A DNA stretch of 64,000 nt from Rheinheimera pleomorphica (GTDB taxonomy: Bacteria > Pseudomonadota > Gammaproteobacteria > Enterobacterales > Alteromonadaceae), in contig NZ_SIRR01000031.1 of assembly GCF_011634895.1 (NCBI RefSeq), forward strand, positions 124,001-188,000, written 5' to 3'. The translations under genes were made by a program, and so were the position numbers. Below are positions 9,425-18,081 of the stretch, piece after piece. The stretch's first letter is position 1, and each line of letters starts with the position of its first letter. The notes under the pieces are model-generated. The model had not been told where the DNA came from and did not search any database. It worked only from the letters and a program-made list of their open reading frames with translations.

Positions 9425-10870
9425 CTAATGCCAGGCGACCTGACTGCGGCCTTGCTGTTTAGCGCGGTACAAGGCCGCATCGGCGCGCTCGAATAAGCTG
9501 CTAAAACTATCATCCGGCTGAAGCGCGGCAACACCAAAACTGGCCGATACCGTTAGCTGCTCACCCAGCTCAATTTGGTGCAGCCGTTCAATAATACGCT
9601 GCCCTATTGCCACCACAGCATCCTGCTCAGTATGCGGCAGGATAACGACAAACTCATCGCCACCATAGCGGCCTATCACATCGGTTGGCCGCAATATCTG
9701 CTGCGCAATCTGACACGCCTGTTGCAGTACTTCATCACCTTTACTGTGGCCGTATTTATCATTAATTTGTTTAAAATGGTCAATATCAAACACCATTAAA
9801 CACAGCGCCTGGTGTTGCTCCAGGCTGCGGCTGATCTCCAAATTAGCCCGTTGCTGCAAATGTTCACGTGAGGCGACCTGAGTCAGGCTATCCGTGGAGG
9901 CCACCCGCTTTAGCTGCTGATTGGCCGCCGTTAAACCAGGTACAGCCAGGGCAAACAAGGCATTGGCGGCAATCACGTTGATGGCAAACTGATACACCAT
10001 CACATAATCCATCAGCGCCAGCAGGTTTACCAATAAGGCAATCATAAAGCTGCTTAACGCCACACTGACCGCGTTGTAAAACGGCGCTTCGGTACTGGCG
10101 ATCCACATATGCGGGATCACTAAAAAGAAAATGGCAAAGGCACTTTCAGGCGTATCGGCATACCAGGCCAGCAGCATCGCCAAACTAAGCAGGCTGATAT
10201 TCAGCAGCAACTTGTACTTAAACTGCGCGCTGGCAATACGTTGCTGCGGACCAAGCACATCATCTAACACAAACTTCGGCGCGGGGTATAACACACTAAG
10301 CAAACTGGCAAAAAGTGGCGCTATCACAATAACGCCGGCCATATCACCAATCCAGAACGGCAGCCAGGCACGGCCAACCTCAGCGAACGGCATCATGCCC
10401 GACAGCACCAAAGCACAGAGCACCAGCGCGGTTGCCAGCAGAGCGGTAAGCGCCGCTATCACTAAAAAGCTAATGACAAACAGCGGCAGATTAAAAGCCG
10501 CACTCAGTGCAATATGCCTAAGCAAACGGGCGCCAGCGTAGTACGGCAAAATATGGGCGATAGCAAACAGGAGTCCGGCCTGGGTTAACTTCCCAAAGCC
10601 CAGCGGTAGCTGATAATAATGTCCGGCCCAGTAAGTAATCGCCACGCAGGCCAGCAACAGCGCCGGTACTACTCTTACACCAACAATAAACAGTGCTGCA
10701 AAGGTTAAACCGGCCGCCGGAAACCAAACACTGGCATGTTCGGTGTATTCTACCAGCAGCCCTAACATCCACACCGCTAGCCAAAGCACAACCAACAGCA
10801 GGTTGCGCCAAAGCACTGAGCTCGACATTTGCCGGGTTAACTCAGATAAAGTGTGATAAAAATACGGCAT
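9425..10870 (-). CDS. MASE1-domain diguanylate cyclase
   Basis: The first ~310 residues are a MASE1-like sensor of about eight to nine transmembrane helices. A C-terminal GGDEF domain (about 325-481) follows. The active-site motif is intact, GGDEF at residues 403-407, with the upstream FDIDHFKQINDKYGH metal and nucleotide-binding segment. No RxxD inhibitory site is evident directly before the motif (RPTDVIGRY is there instead). It should make cyclic di-GMP from GTP at the inner membrane in response to an unknown signal. It is predicted to be active, unlike the degenerate EAL protein at 32.9 kb. Confidence 0.92.
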   Translation of the reverse strand: MPYFYHTLSELTRQMSSSVLWRNLLLVVLWLAVWMLGLLVEYTEHASVWFPAAGLTFAALFIVGVRVVPALLLACVAITYWAGHYYQLPLGFGKLTQAGLLFAIAHILPYYAGARLLRHIALSAAFNLPLFVISFLVIAALTALLATALVLCALVLSGMMPFAEVGRAWLPFWIGDMAGVIVIAPLFASLLSVLYPAPKFVLDDVLGPQQRIASAQFKYKLLLNISLLSLAMLLAWYADTPESAFAIFFLVIPHMWIASTEAPFYNAVSVALSSFMIALLVNLLALMDYVMVYQFAINVIAANALFALAVPGLTAANQQLKRVASTDSLTQVASREHLQQRANLEISRSLEQHQALCLMVFDIDHFKQINDKYGHSKGDEVLQQACQIAQQILRPTDVIGRYGGDEFVVILPHTEQDAVVAIGQRIIERLHQIELGEQLTVSASFGVAALQPDDSFSSLFERADAALYRAKQQGRSQVAWH

Positions 10871-10914
10871 AGCGGCTTATTATTGTTGTTATATCAGAGC
10901 AAGCTTAAGCTGAA

Positions 10915-11328
10915 TTATAGCGCGGCGCGAATTTTTTCCGCCAGGGCTTTAATTTTTTCCATATCGCCCATCGCCGCGCCATGGCCTTTTAGCTTCGATA
11001 AATGCTCTGGGATTAAATGAAAATGTAAATGTGGCACGGTTTGTCCGGCGGCTTCGCCATTCAGTTGCATTAGTACCACACCTTCAGCACCTAAAGTCGA
11101 TTTTAGCGCTGACATCACTTTTTGCACTGTGATCATCGTATGGCTAAGCTGGTCTGCTGGGATATCCAGCAGGGTCTGCGCCGCAAATTTCGGGATCACC
11201 AGGGTGTGGCCATCGGCCTGCGGCATAATATCCATAAAGGCCAGCGTGTAGTCATCTTCATACACTTTAAAACTGGGGATTTCGCCGCGCAGAATTTTGG
11301 CGAAAATATTGTTGTTATCGTAGCTCAT
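10915..11328 (-). CDS. HIT-family nucleotide hydrolase
   Basis: This 137-residue histidine triad protein has the catalytic motif H100-L-H102-F-H104 in VPHLHFHLIP. HIT proteins hydrolyse nucleoside phosphoramidates or dinucleoside polyphosphates such as adenosine 5'-monophosphoramidate (family knowledge). The N-terminal NNNIFAKILRGEIPSFKVYE matches the Fhit/HinT-like bacterial group. I chose the ATG at 11328, with AAGGAAC seven bases upstream. The reading frame stays open to 11655, but only by running through palindromic repeat copy 1 and into the 3' end of the frmB gene. Confidence 0.93.
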   Translation of the reverse strand: MSYDNNNIFAKILRGEIPSFKVYEDDYTLAFMDIMPQADGHTLVIPKFAAQTLLDIPADQLSHTMITVQKVMSALKSTLGAEGVVLMQLNGEAAGQTVPHLHFHLIPEHLSKLKGHGAAMGDMEKIKALAEKIRAAL

Positions 11329-11428
11329 GCAGTGTTCCTTTGTGCGGACATAATTAGCCAAGTATGCCAGTAACTGAAGCGATAAAACCAGCTTTGACGA
11401 TACTAATGAGCTTTCAAACGCGGGCTGG

Positions 11429-11512
11429 AACCCCGCTTTGGTCGCCACAGAGTGTCTGAGCCCTGCCGTAGGCATTAGGACGAGTTGCTGTGGCGAGCCA
11501 AGGCGGGTGTTG
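11429..11512 (+). repeat. Palindromic repeat family, copy 1 (compact)
   Basis: This 84-bp element belongs to a five-copy family in the window. The left arm AACCCCGCTTTGGTCGCCACAG and the reverse complement of the right arm, AACACCCGCCTTGGCTCGCCACAG, pair almost perfectly. A small inner hairpin, GCC-GTA-GGC, lies in the middle. It sits between the HIT gene's start and the end of the frmB gene. I define this orientation as forward; copy 5 shares it. Confidence 0.9.
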
Positions 11513-11524
11513 CAGCAAAGCGTT

Positions 11525-12376
11525 TTAACTGAGCAAATATCCTGCGTGAAACTTAAGGTGCTGCTCAATAAAGCTGGCGATAAAGTAGTAGCTATGGTCG
11601 TAACCTTGCTGCATACGGATCTGTGCCGGGGCGCCGCTTTGCTTTGCTGCAGCAACCAGGCTGTCGGTACGTAACTGCTCGGGGTAAAAGCTGTCAGCTG
11701 TGCCCTGATCCACCAAAATTGGCAGCGGCTGTTCTGCTGCAGCTAATAACAGCGAGGCATCATATTGCTGCCATTGGCTTCTATCTTCGCCTAAATAGCC
11801 GGTAAAGGCTTTCACACCCCAGGGGCAGTTTACCGGGTTACAAATTGGCGAAAACGCCGAGATGCTGCGATAGCGCTCACTATTTCGCAGGCCAATCACC
11901 AAGGCACCATGGCCGCCCATTGAATGGCCGCTGATACTGCGTTTATCTGACAGCGGCAGCTCTGCCTCTACCAGTTGTGGCAATTCGCTAACGATATAGT
12001 CATACATCTGGTAATGCCGGGCGAACGGTTCGCGCGTAGCATTGACATAAAAACCAGCGCCTAAGCCAAAATCATAAGCGCCGTTGTCATCATCCGGCAC
12101 GCCGTCACCGCGTGGGCTGGTGTCTGGTATTATCAGCGCGATGCCAAGCTCGGCGGCGATACGCTGGGCACCGGCTTTGCTGGAGAAATTTTCGTCGGTA
12201 CAGGTTAAACCCGACAGCCAGTAAAGCGCCGGCACGGCTTGCGTTTCTGCCTGCGGCGGTAAAAACACTGAAAACTGCATCTCGCAGTGCAGTACAGATG
12301 ATGGATGTTTAAAGCGGATTTGTTTGCCGCCAAAACACAGCTGTTCACTCACTTTGGTTAATACTGAAGTTGTCAT
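11525..12376 (-). CDS. frmB: S-formylglutathione hydrolase
   Basis: This enzyme hydrolyses S-formylglutathione to formate and glutathione, the last step of glutathione-dependent formaldehyde detoxification. It is an alpha/beta hydrolase of esterase D type and 283 residues, the normal length. The nucleophile is Ser152 in the GHSMGG elbow. The remaining triad residues are likely the Asp in DQGTADSF and the His in YDHSYYF. LSGLTCTDENF near residue 54 is characteristic of the family. The dehydrogenase that makes its substrate is encoded just upstream on the same strand, separated by repeat copy 2. The symbol could equally be fghA. Confidence 0.95.
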   Translation of the reverse strand: MTTSVLTKVSEQLCFGGKQIRFKHPSSVLHCEMQFSVFLPPQAETQAVPALYWLSGLTCTDENFSSKAGAQRIAAELGIALIIPDTSPRGDGVPDDDNGAYDFGLGAGFYVNATREPFARHYQMYDYIVSELPQLVEAELPLSDKRSISGHSMGGHGALVIGLRNSERYRSISAFSPICNPVNCPWGVKAFTGYLGEDRSQWQQYDASLLLAAAEQPLPILVDQGTADSFYPEQLRTDSLVAAAKQSGAPAQIRMQQGYDHSYYFIASFIEQHLKFHAGYLLS

Positions 12377-12409
12377 AATCTACCCATAGTGTGTAGATAG
12401 GACAGATTA

Positions 12410-12558
12410 CAACACCCGCCCTGGCTCGTCACAGCAACTATACCGAGCTTTCCTGCCCGGTACCTGCGGCCAGCTAACGCTGTTCAAATTCGTTCCGGAC
12501 GAATTTGTCGCCAGCCTACGGCAGGGCTCAGACACTCTGTGCCGACCAGAACGGGGTT
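12410..12558 (-). repeat. Palindromic repeat family, copy 2 (extended)
   Basis: This 149-bp element is in reverse orientation to copy 1. It keeps the two outer arms but carries an internal insert with its own dyads: AAATTCGT-tccgg-ACGAATTT, and an imperfect ACCGAGCTTTCCTGCCCGGT. It fills most of the gap between the frmA stop and the frmB start, inside what would otherwise be a two-gene operon. Confidence 0.9.
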
Positions 12559-12590
12559 CTAATCCGTCCATCACTCACATCTGCTCCTTA

Positions 12591-14093
<1,503 letters not shown>

Positions 14094-14978
14094 TTGAAAC
14101 AGTGGATAGGTATTAGCGAATTTGTGGCGGTGGCAGAGCAGCAAAGCTTTACCAAAGCCGCCCGGCAGCTGGGCATTTCGGTAGCGCAGGTAAGCCGCAA
14201 TATTGCCGAGCTGGAAGCCAGCCTGGCGATTAAACTGTTGTATCGCAGCACGCGCAGCGTCAGCTTAACCGAAGAAGGCTTGCTGTATTTGCAGCATTGC
14301 AAACATTTGGTGGCCAGTTTAGACGAAGCTAACCGCACGCTGGCTAACCTAAAGGCCACGCCGCGCGGCCAAATTAAACTCACTGCGCCGGTATTTTATG
14401 GCGAAACCCGCATAGCACCGCTGCTGCATGATTTTATGCAGCACTACCCTGACACCGAGCTCGACCTGCAACTAAGTAACAGCAAACTGGATTTAGTGCA
14501 GGGCGGCTTTGATTTGGCCATTCGCTTGGGCACACTGGAAAGCTCCAGCCTGATTGCGCGTAAACTGGCCAGCCGCACCCAGTATGTGGTAGCCGCACCG
14601 GCGTATCTGGCCAAATACGGCCCCCCGGCCAATTTAACCGAGCTGGCCAGCCATCAGTGCATAACCGGCACGGTCGCACAGTGGCGCTTTATGCAGCAGG
14701 GCAAAGTGGTCCAGTTTAAGCCTAAAGGCCGTATTGTCTGCAACAGCGGCGTAGCGCTGCTGGACGCTGCACTTAAAGGGCTGGGGCTGGTGCAACTGCC
14801 CGACTACTATGTCGCCGATAAATTAGACAGCGGCGAACTGGTTGCCGTACTAAACGAGCTGCGCCAACCGGATGATGGCATCTGGGCGCTGTACCCGCAA
14901 AACCGGCACTTGTCAGCAAAAGTGCGGGTTTTGGTCGATTATCTGGCCAGCCAACTTGGTTCGCCGCCTGCGCTGTGA
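14094..14978 (+). CDS. LysR-family transcriptional regulator
   Basis: This 294-residue LysR-type regulator has an N-terminal winged helix-turn-helix (residues 1-60, with FTKAARQLGISVAQVSRNIAELE) and a C-terminal periplasmic-binding-like effector domain (about 90-290). It starts with TTG at 14094, with GAGAAGG five bases before it, and no better ATG is available. The family often controls a divergently transcribed neighbour, here frmA, but repeat copy 3 separates the two. Control of the downstream dsbA-like genes is also possible. The effector is unknown. Confidence 0.92.
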   Translation: MKQWIGISEFVAVAEQQSFTKAARQLGISVAQVSRNIAELEASLAIKLLYRSTRSVSLTEEGLLYLQHCKHLVASLDEANRTLANLKATPRGQIKLTAPVFYGETRIAPLLHDFMQHYPDTELDLQLSNSKLDLVQGGFDLAIRLGTLESSSLIARKLASRTQYVVAAPAYLAKYGPPANLTELASHQCITGTVAQWRFMQQGKVVQFKPKGRIVCNSGVALLDAALKGLGLVQLPDYYVADKLDSGELVAVLNELRQPDDGIWALYPQNRHLSAKVRVLVDYLASQLGSPPAL

Positions 14979-15016
14979 TAGCGTTTCAGTTAACATCATT
15001 TGCTATAGGACACACG

Positions 15017-15637
15017 ATGAAATTTCTTTTTGCCACCCTACTGCTACTCGCCAGCCAGCTAAGCTTCGCCAGCGATAGCTTTATACAAGACGAGCATTAT
15101 CAGCTGCTGGACACACCGGTAAGCCAAAGTGCCCAGGTGGTAGAGTACTTCTCTTATTACTGCCCGTTTTGCTATAACTTCGAGCCTATCGTCGCCGAGC
15201 TGAAAAAAGCCCTGCCTGCAGGCACACCGCTACATAAGGTGCCGGTGGCATTTTTAGGCGGCAATATGGCCGCTACGGTACAGCGAGCCCATGCTACTGC
15301 CGAGCTTTTAAAGGTTGAAGATGCCTTTGCCGCAGCACTGTTTAACCAAATTCACCAACAGCGTAAACCGCCACAAAACCGCAGCGACATCGCAAAGCTG
15401 TTTGCCGGCCTTGGTATAGCAGCGGCTCAGCTTGATGCGCATTTTGACAGCCTCCCCGTCAATAGCATGGTGACTGAATATGATGATGCCGTAGCGGCGG
15501 CGAATATCCGCTCAGTCCCCAGCTTTGTGGTCAACAACAAGTACCTGGTCAAGATCAGCGCCGTGTCCTCACAACAGCAGTTCAATGCACTGGTAAACTA
15601 CCTGCTGAGCCTACCAACAGAGGCAGAAACACAATGA
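15017..15637 (+). CDS. dsbA: Thiol:disulfide interchange protein DsbA
   Basis: This periplasmic thioredoxin-fold oxidase introduces disulfide bonds into exported proteins. A signal peptide (residues 1-18, ending SFA) precedes the mature part. The active site is Cys49-Pro-Phe-Cys52, with Phe in place of the usual His, which should alter the redox potential. The cis-proline loop is SVPSFVV. I chose the ATG at 15017, with AGGA eight bases upstream; the frame to 14975 only overlaps the lysR end. The next gene overlaps it by four bases (ATGA), so the two form one unit. A DsbB partner is encoded at 53.2 kb. Confidence 0.9.
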   Translation: MKFLFATLLLLASQLSFASDSFIQDEHYQLLDTPVSQSAQVVEYFSYYCPFCYNFEPIVAELKKALPAGTPLHKVPVAFLGGNMAATVQRAHATAELLKVEDAFAAALFNQIHQQRKPPQNRSDIAKLFAGLGIAAAQLDAHFDSLPVNSMVTEYDDAVAAANIRSVPSFVVNNKYLVKISAVSSQQQFNALVNYLLSLPTEAETQ

Positions 15638-16281
15638 GCAGCATAAAAATTGATCTGGTATCCGATATCGCCTGCCCCTGGTGTGCTATTGGTTATGCCA
15701 GATTGCAGCAGGCGCTGGCTAGTCTGCCGGATATACAAATTGAACTTCAGTGGCATGCCTTTGAGCTAAACCCGGATAAAAATGCGCCGCAAGAGCCTAT
15801 TTTACCGGCGCTAAGCCGTAAATATGGCCGCAGTGAAGAGGAAATGCGCGCAGCCCAGGCCAATATGATGCAAATTGCCAGCACGCTGGGACTTAACTTT
15901 ACCAAAATGCAGCAGCGCTTTACCTGCAATACTTTTGACGCACACCGGTTGGTAAAATGGGCGGAGGCGACAGAGCAAAAAGCCACGGCAATGAAACTGG
16001 CATTGTTTGATGCCTATTTTGGTGAAGCCAAAGATGTATCAGATGCAAAAGTATTAGCCGGCTGTGCCATGAGCGCCGCTCTGGATAGCGCAGAAGCAGA
16101 ACGCATCTTAGCCAGCGATGCCTACCGCGACACAGTACAGCAGGATATTGCTAAATATCAGCAAGCCGGTATCTCGTCTGTACCGGCCTTTATTATTAAT
16201 AACAAATACCTGATCTCCGGTGCGCAAGAGCCGGCGCAATTAGCTGCAGCGTTAAAACAGATTGCCGCAGAGCAGGCGTAA
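15634..16281 (+). CDS. FrnE-like DsbA-family oxidoreductase
   Basis: This 215-residue cytoplasmic thioredoxin-fold protein of the DsbA/2-hydroxychromene-2-carboxylate isomerase superfamily (FrnE group) has no signal peptide. The active-site motif is Cys14-Pro-Trp-Cys17, followed by the characteristic WHAFELNP segment, and the cis-proline loop reads SSVPAFII. FrnE of Deinococcus is a disulfide isomerase linked to oxidative stress tolerance (family knowledge). Its ATG overlaps the dsbA-like stop by four bases. A strong terminator follows directly. The natural substrate is unknown. Confidence 0.88.
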   Translation: MSSIKIDLVSDIACPWCAIGYARLQQALASLPDIQIELQWHAFELNPDKNAPQEPILPALSRKYGRSEEEMRAAQANMMQIASTLGLNFTKMQQRFTCNTFDAHRLVKWAEATEQKATAMKLALFDAYFGEAKDVSDAKVLAGCAMSAALDSAEAERILASDAYRDTVQQDIAKYQQAGISSVPAFIINNKYLISGAQEPAQLAAALKQIAAEQA

Positions 16282-16289
16282 TCTGATAT

Positions 16290-16326
16290 ACACTTAGCGC
16301 AATATATTTGCGCTAAGTGTTTTTTA
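16290..16326 (+). terminator. Intrinsic terminator after the dsbA-frnE unit
   Basis: A perfect 12-bp stem, ACACTTAGCGCA/TGCGCTAAGTGT, with a seven-base A/T loop is followed by TTTTT. It lies eight bases past the stop of the FrnE-like gene and faces a convergent thiolase gene. Confidence 0.92.
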
Positions 16327-16356
16327 TTTAACCCCCACTATTTACCTGAGCCGTTG

Positions 16357-17541
16357 TTAAAGCGCTTCTAGCAATAGCGCTATGCCCTGGCCGCCACCAA
16401 TGCACATGGTCACCAAGCCATAACGGCCATTTATCCGCTTAAGCTCCGCCAGCAGTTTAATAATCAAAATCGAGCCGGTTGCACCTACCGGATGCCCCAT
16501 AGCAATAGCGCCGCCGTTGGGGTTTACCTTGCTGTTATCAAACCCCAGGGTCTGGCTTACCGCCAGCGCCTGGGCGGCAAACGCCTCGTTAGATTCAATC
16601 ACGTCTAAATCGGCCAGCGTTAAACCTGTTTGCGCCAGCACCTGCTGCACCGCCGGTATCGGCCCCAGCCCCATTACGCCCGGCTCTACGCCGGCAAAGG
16701 CATAACCAACAATGCGCGCCTGTGGTTTAAGGCCGCGTTTGTCCGCTTCAAACCGGCTGGTTAGCAGCAGCGCCGCCGCGCCATCATTTAAACCTGAGGC
16801 GTTACCGGCGGTAACTATGCCATCTCTTTTAAATGCCGGTTTAAGCTGCGCCAGGCTTTCCAGGCTGGTATCAGCACGGATATGCTCATCGCGATTAAAC
16901 AGCACTTCGCTGCGGCCTGCTGGTACGGTTAGTGGCACTATCTGCTGGTCAAAATAGCCCTGCTGCTGCGCATAGGCCGCCCGCTGCTGGCTTTGCAGCG
17001 CAAAGGCGTCTAAATCAGTGCGGCTAAAACCATATTGCGCCGCTATGGTTTCCGCGGTAATGCCCATATGGCCGCTACCGAAAGGATCGCTAAGAATGCC
17101 CAGGGTTAAATCGGTGATAGCGCTGTGGCCCATTTTCAGGCCGCGCCGCACCTTGGGTAATAGATAAGCACCGTTACTCATGCTCTCGGCACCACCCGCT
17201 ACAGCAATCTTGCTCTGCCCCAGTTGTATCAACTGCGCCGACGAGATCACCGACTGCACAGCCGAGCCACATAAACGGTTGACATTAAAGGCGGCAGAGC
17301 TGGCTGCCATGCCGCTGTTTAGCGCTATATGCCGGGCTAAATAGGCATCTTCTGCACCTGTAGTAATAATATGGCCAAATACGGCATGATCGACATCTGT
17401 TGCAGCCACACCAGCGCGCTGTATTGCAGCTTTTGCCGCCGCCGTGCCCAGCTGCGCCGGGCTTAAGCCGGCTAAACTGCCGCCAAAGCTACCAATAGCG
17501 GTACGGGCACCGGCCAGGATCACGACATCAGATAACGGCAT
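16357..17541 (-). CDS. Acetyl-CoA acetyltransferase (thiolase)
   Basis: This 394-residue thiolase reversibly condenses two acetyl-CoA or cleaves 3-ketoacyl-CoA. The nucleophile is Cys91 in NRLCGSAVQS. The activating motif GGAIAMGHPVGATG carries the catalytic His, and the C-terminal MCIGGGQG carries the second Cys. The NEAFA motif is also present. It resembles the degradative/biosynthetic AtoB-PhaA group. No beta-oxidation or polyhydroxybutyrate genes are adjacent, so its pathway is uncertain. Nine bases separate its start from the stop of the upstream MmcQ/YjbR gene, so the two are probably cotranscribed. Confidence 0.93.
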   Translation of the reverse strand: MPLSDVVILAGARTAIGSFGGSLAGLSPAQLGTAAAKAAIQRAGVAATDVDHAVFGHIITTGAEDAYLARHIALNSGMAASSAAFNVNRLCGSAVQSVISSAQLIQLGQSKIAVAGGAESMSNGAYLLPKVRRGLKMGHSAITDLTLGILSDPFGSGHMGITAETIAAQYGFSRTDLDAFALQSQQRAAYAQQQGYFDQQIVPLTVPAGRSEVLFNRDEHIRADTSLESLAQLKPAFKRDGIVTAGNASGLNDGAAALLLTSRFEADKRGLKPQARIVGYAFAGVEPGVMGLGPIPAVQQVLAQTGLTLADLDVIESNEAFAAQALAVSQTLGFDNSKVNPNGGAIAMGHPVGATGSILIIKLLAELKRINGRYGLVTMCIGGGQGIALLLEAL

Positions 17542-17550
17542 AGTCTTTTC

Positions 17551-17913
17551 CTATTGTGTTAACAGCGGCCTTTTCGCTTTGGGCAGGCTGTTTACGATTA
17601 ACTGATACGAGTTTTCTATCTGGCGTTTTATTTCGTTATCCGGCACGCTGCCATCAAGCAACACGGTATTCCAGTGCTGTTTATTCATATGATAACCGGG
17701 CGTAATAGCCGGAAAAATATCGCGCAGCATGACGGCTTCTGCCGGATCGCATTTTAAATTCACCCGAGCCACGCCATCCTGTTCGCTTAGAATGGCGAAT
17801 ATTTTGCCGACTTTATATACGTAAATATCCGGGCCAAAGGGAAAGTCTTCTACGCTTTGTAGTTGCATCAGGCAATGATCACGGCATTGTTGAAAGTCGA
17901 ACATTGAATGCAC
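17551..17913 (-). CDS. MmcQ/YjbR family protein
   Basis: This 120-residue protein matches the MmcQ/YjbR family, which has a CyaY-like double-wing fold and is often called DNA-binding without firm proof. Typical landmarks are the FPFGPDIYVYKVGKIFA segment (about 24-40), the NLKCDP motif (about 52-57) and the GYHMNKQHWNTV motif (about 74-85). ATGs at 17913 and 17904 are both possible starts. It lies directly upstream of the thiolase gene. Its role is not established. Confidence 0.85.
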   Translation of the reverse strand: MHSMFDFQQCRDHCLMQLQSVEDFPFGPDIYVYKVGKIFAILSEQDGVARVNLKCDPAEAVMLRDIFPAITPGYHMNKQHWNTVLLDGSVPDNEIKRQIENSYQLIVNSLPKAKRPLLTQ

Positions 17914-17933
17914 TCCTTTATCTGACAGGGCGG

Positions 17934-18026
17934 ATCGGGTTGTGCTAAGCCGACCCTTGAAGGCATGGATGCCTGAGAGGAGCCTACACGGATGTATTCA
18001 CGGCGAGTCGGCGTGTACAACCCGAT
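17934..18026. repeat. 93-bp long-hairpin intergenic element
   Basis: The element is bounded by a perfect 10-bp inverted repeat, ATCGGGTTGT (17934-17943) and ACAACCCGAT (18017-18026). A second matched pair lies inside it, GCCGAC (17949-17954) and GTCGGC (18007-18012). The centre holds a GGCAT-gg-ATGCC hairpin (17962-17973) and the phrase GGATGTATTCACGGCG. From memory, similar phrases occur in dispersed intergenic repeats of many gammaproteobacteria, but I cannot check this. It is unrelated to the five-copy family in this window. Confidence 0.7.
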
Positions 18027-18044
18027 TTGCCCCTGCACGAAACT

Positions 18045-18071
18045 CAGAACCCTGCATTATGCAGGGTTCTG
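18045..18071. terminator. Hairpin between peptidase gene and repeat
   Basis: A near-perfect 27-base palindrome, CAGAACCCTGCAT/TATGCAGGGTTCTG, lies just past the minus-strand S9 peptidase stop. It has no clear T-run on either side, so it may be a weak terminator or an mRNA 3'-end stabiliser. Confidence 0.5.
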
Positions 18072-18081
18072 TCAAACAAAC

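Noticed and set aside
10131-10541. 136-residue plus-strand frame within the diguanylate cyclase gene
   Set aside because: It is a shadow of the membrane-domain codons of the MASE1 part on the other strand.
11329-11655. Long N-terminal extension of the HIT protein
   Set aside because: It reads through repeat copy 1 and into the end of frmB on the same strand; the ATG at 11328 has a ribosome site and matches the family start.
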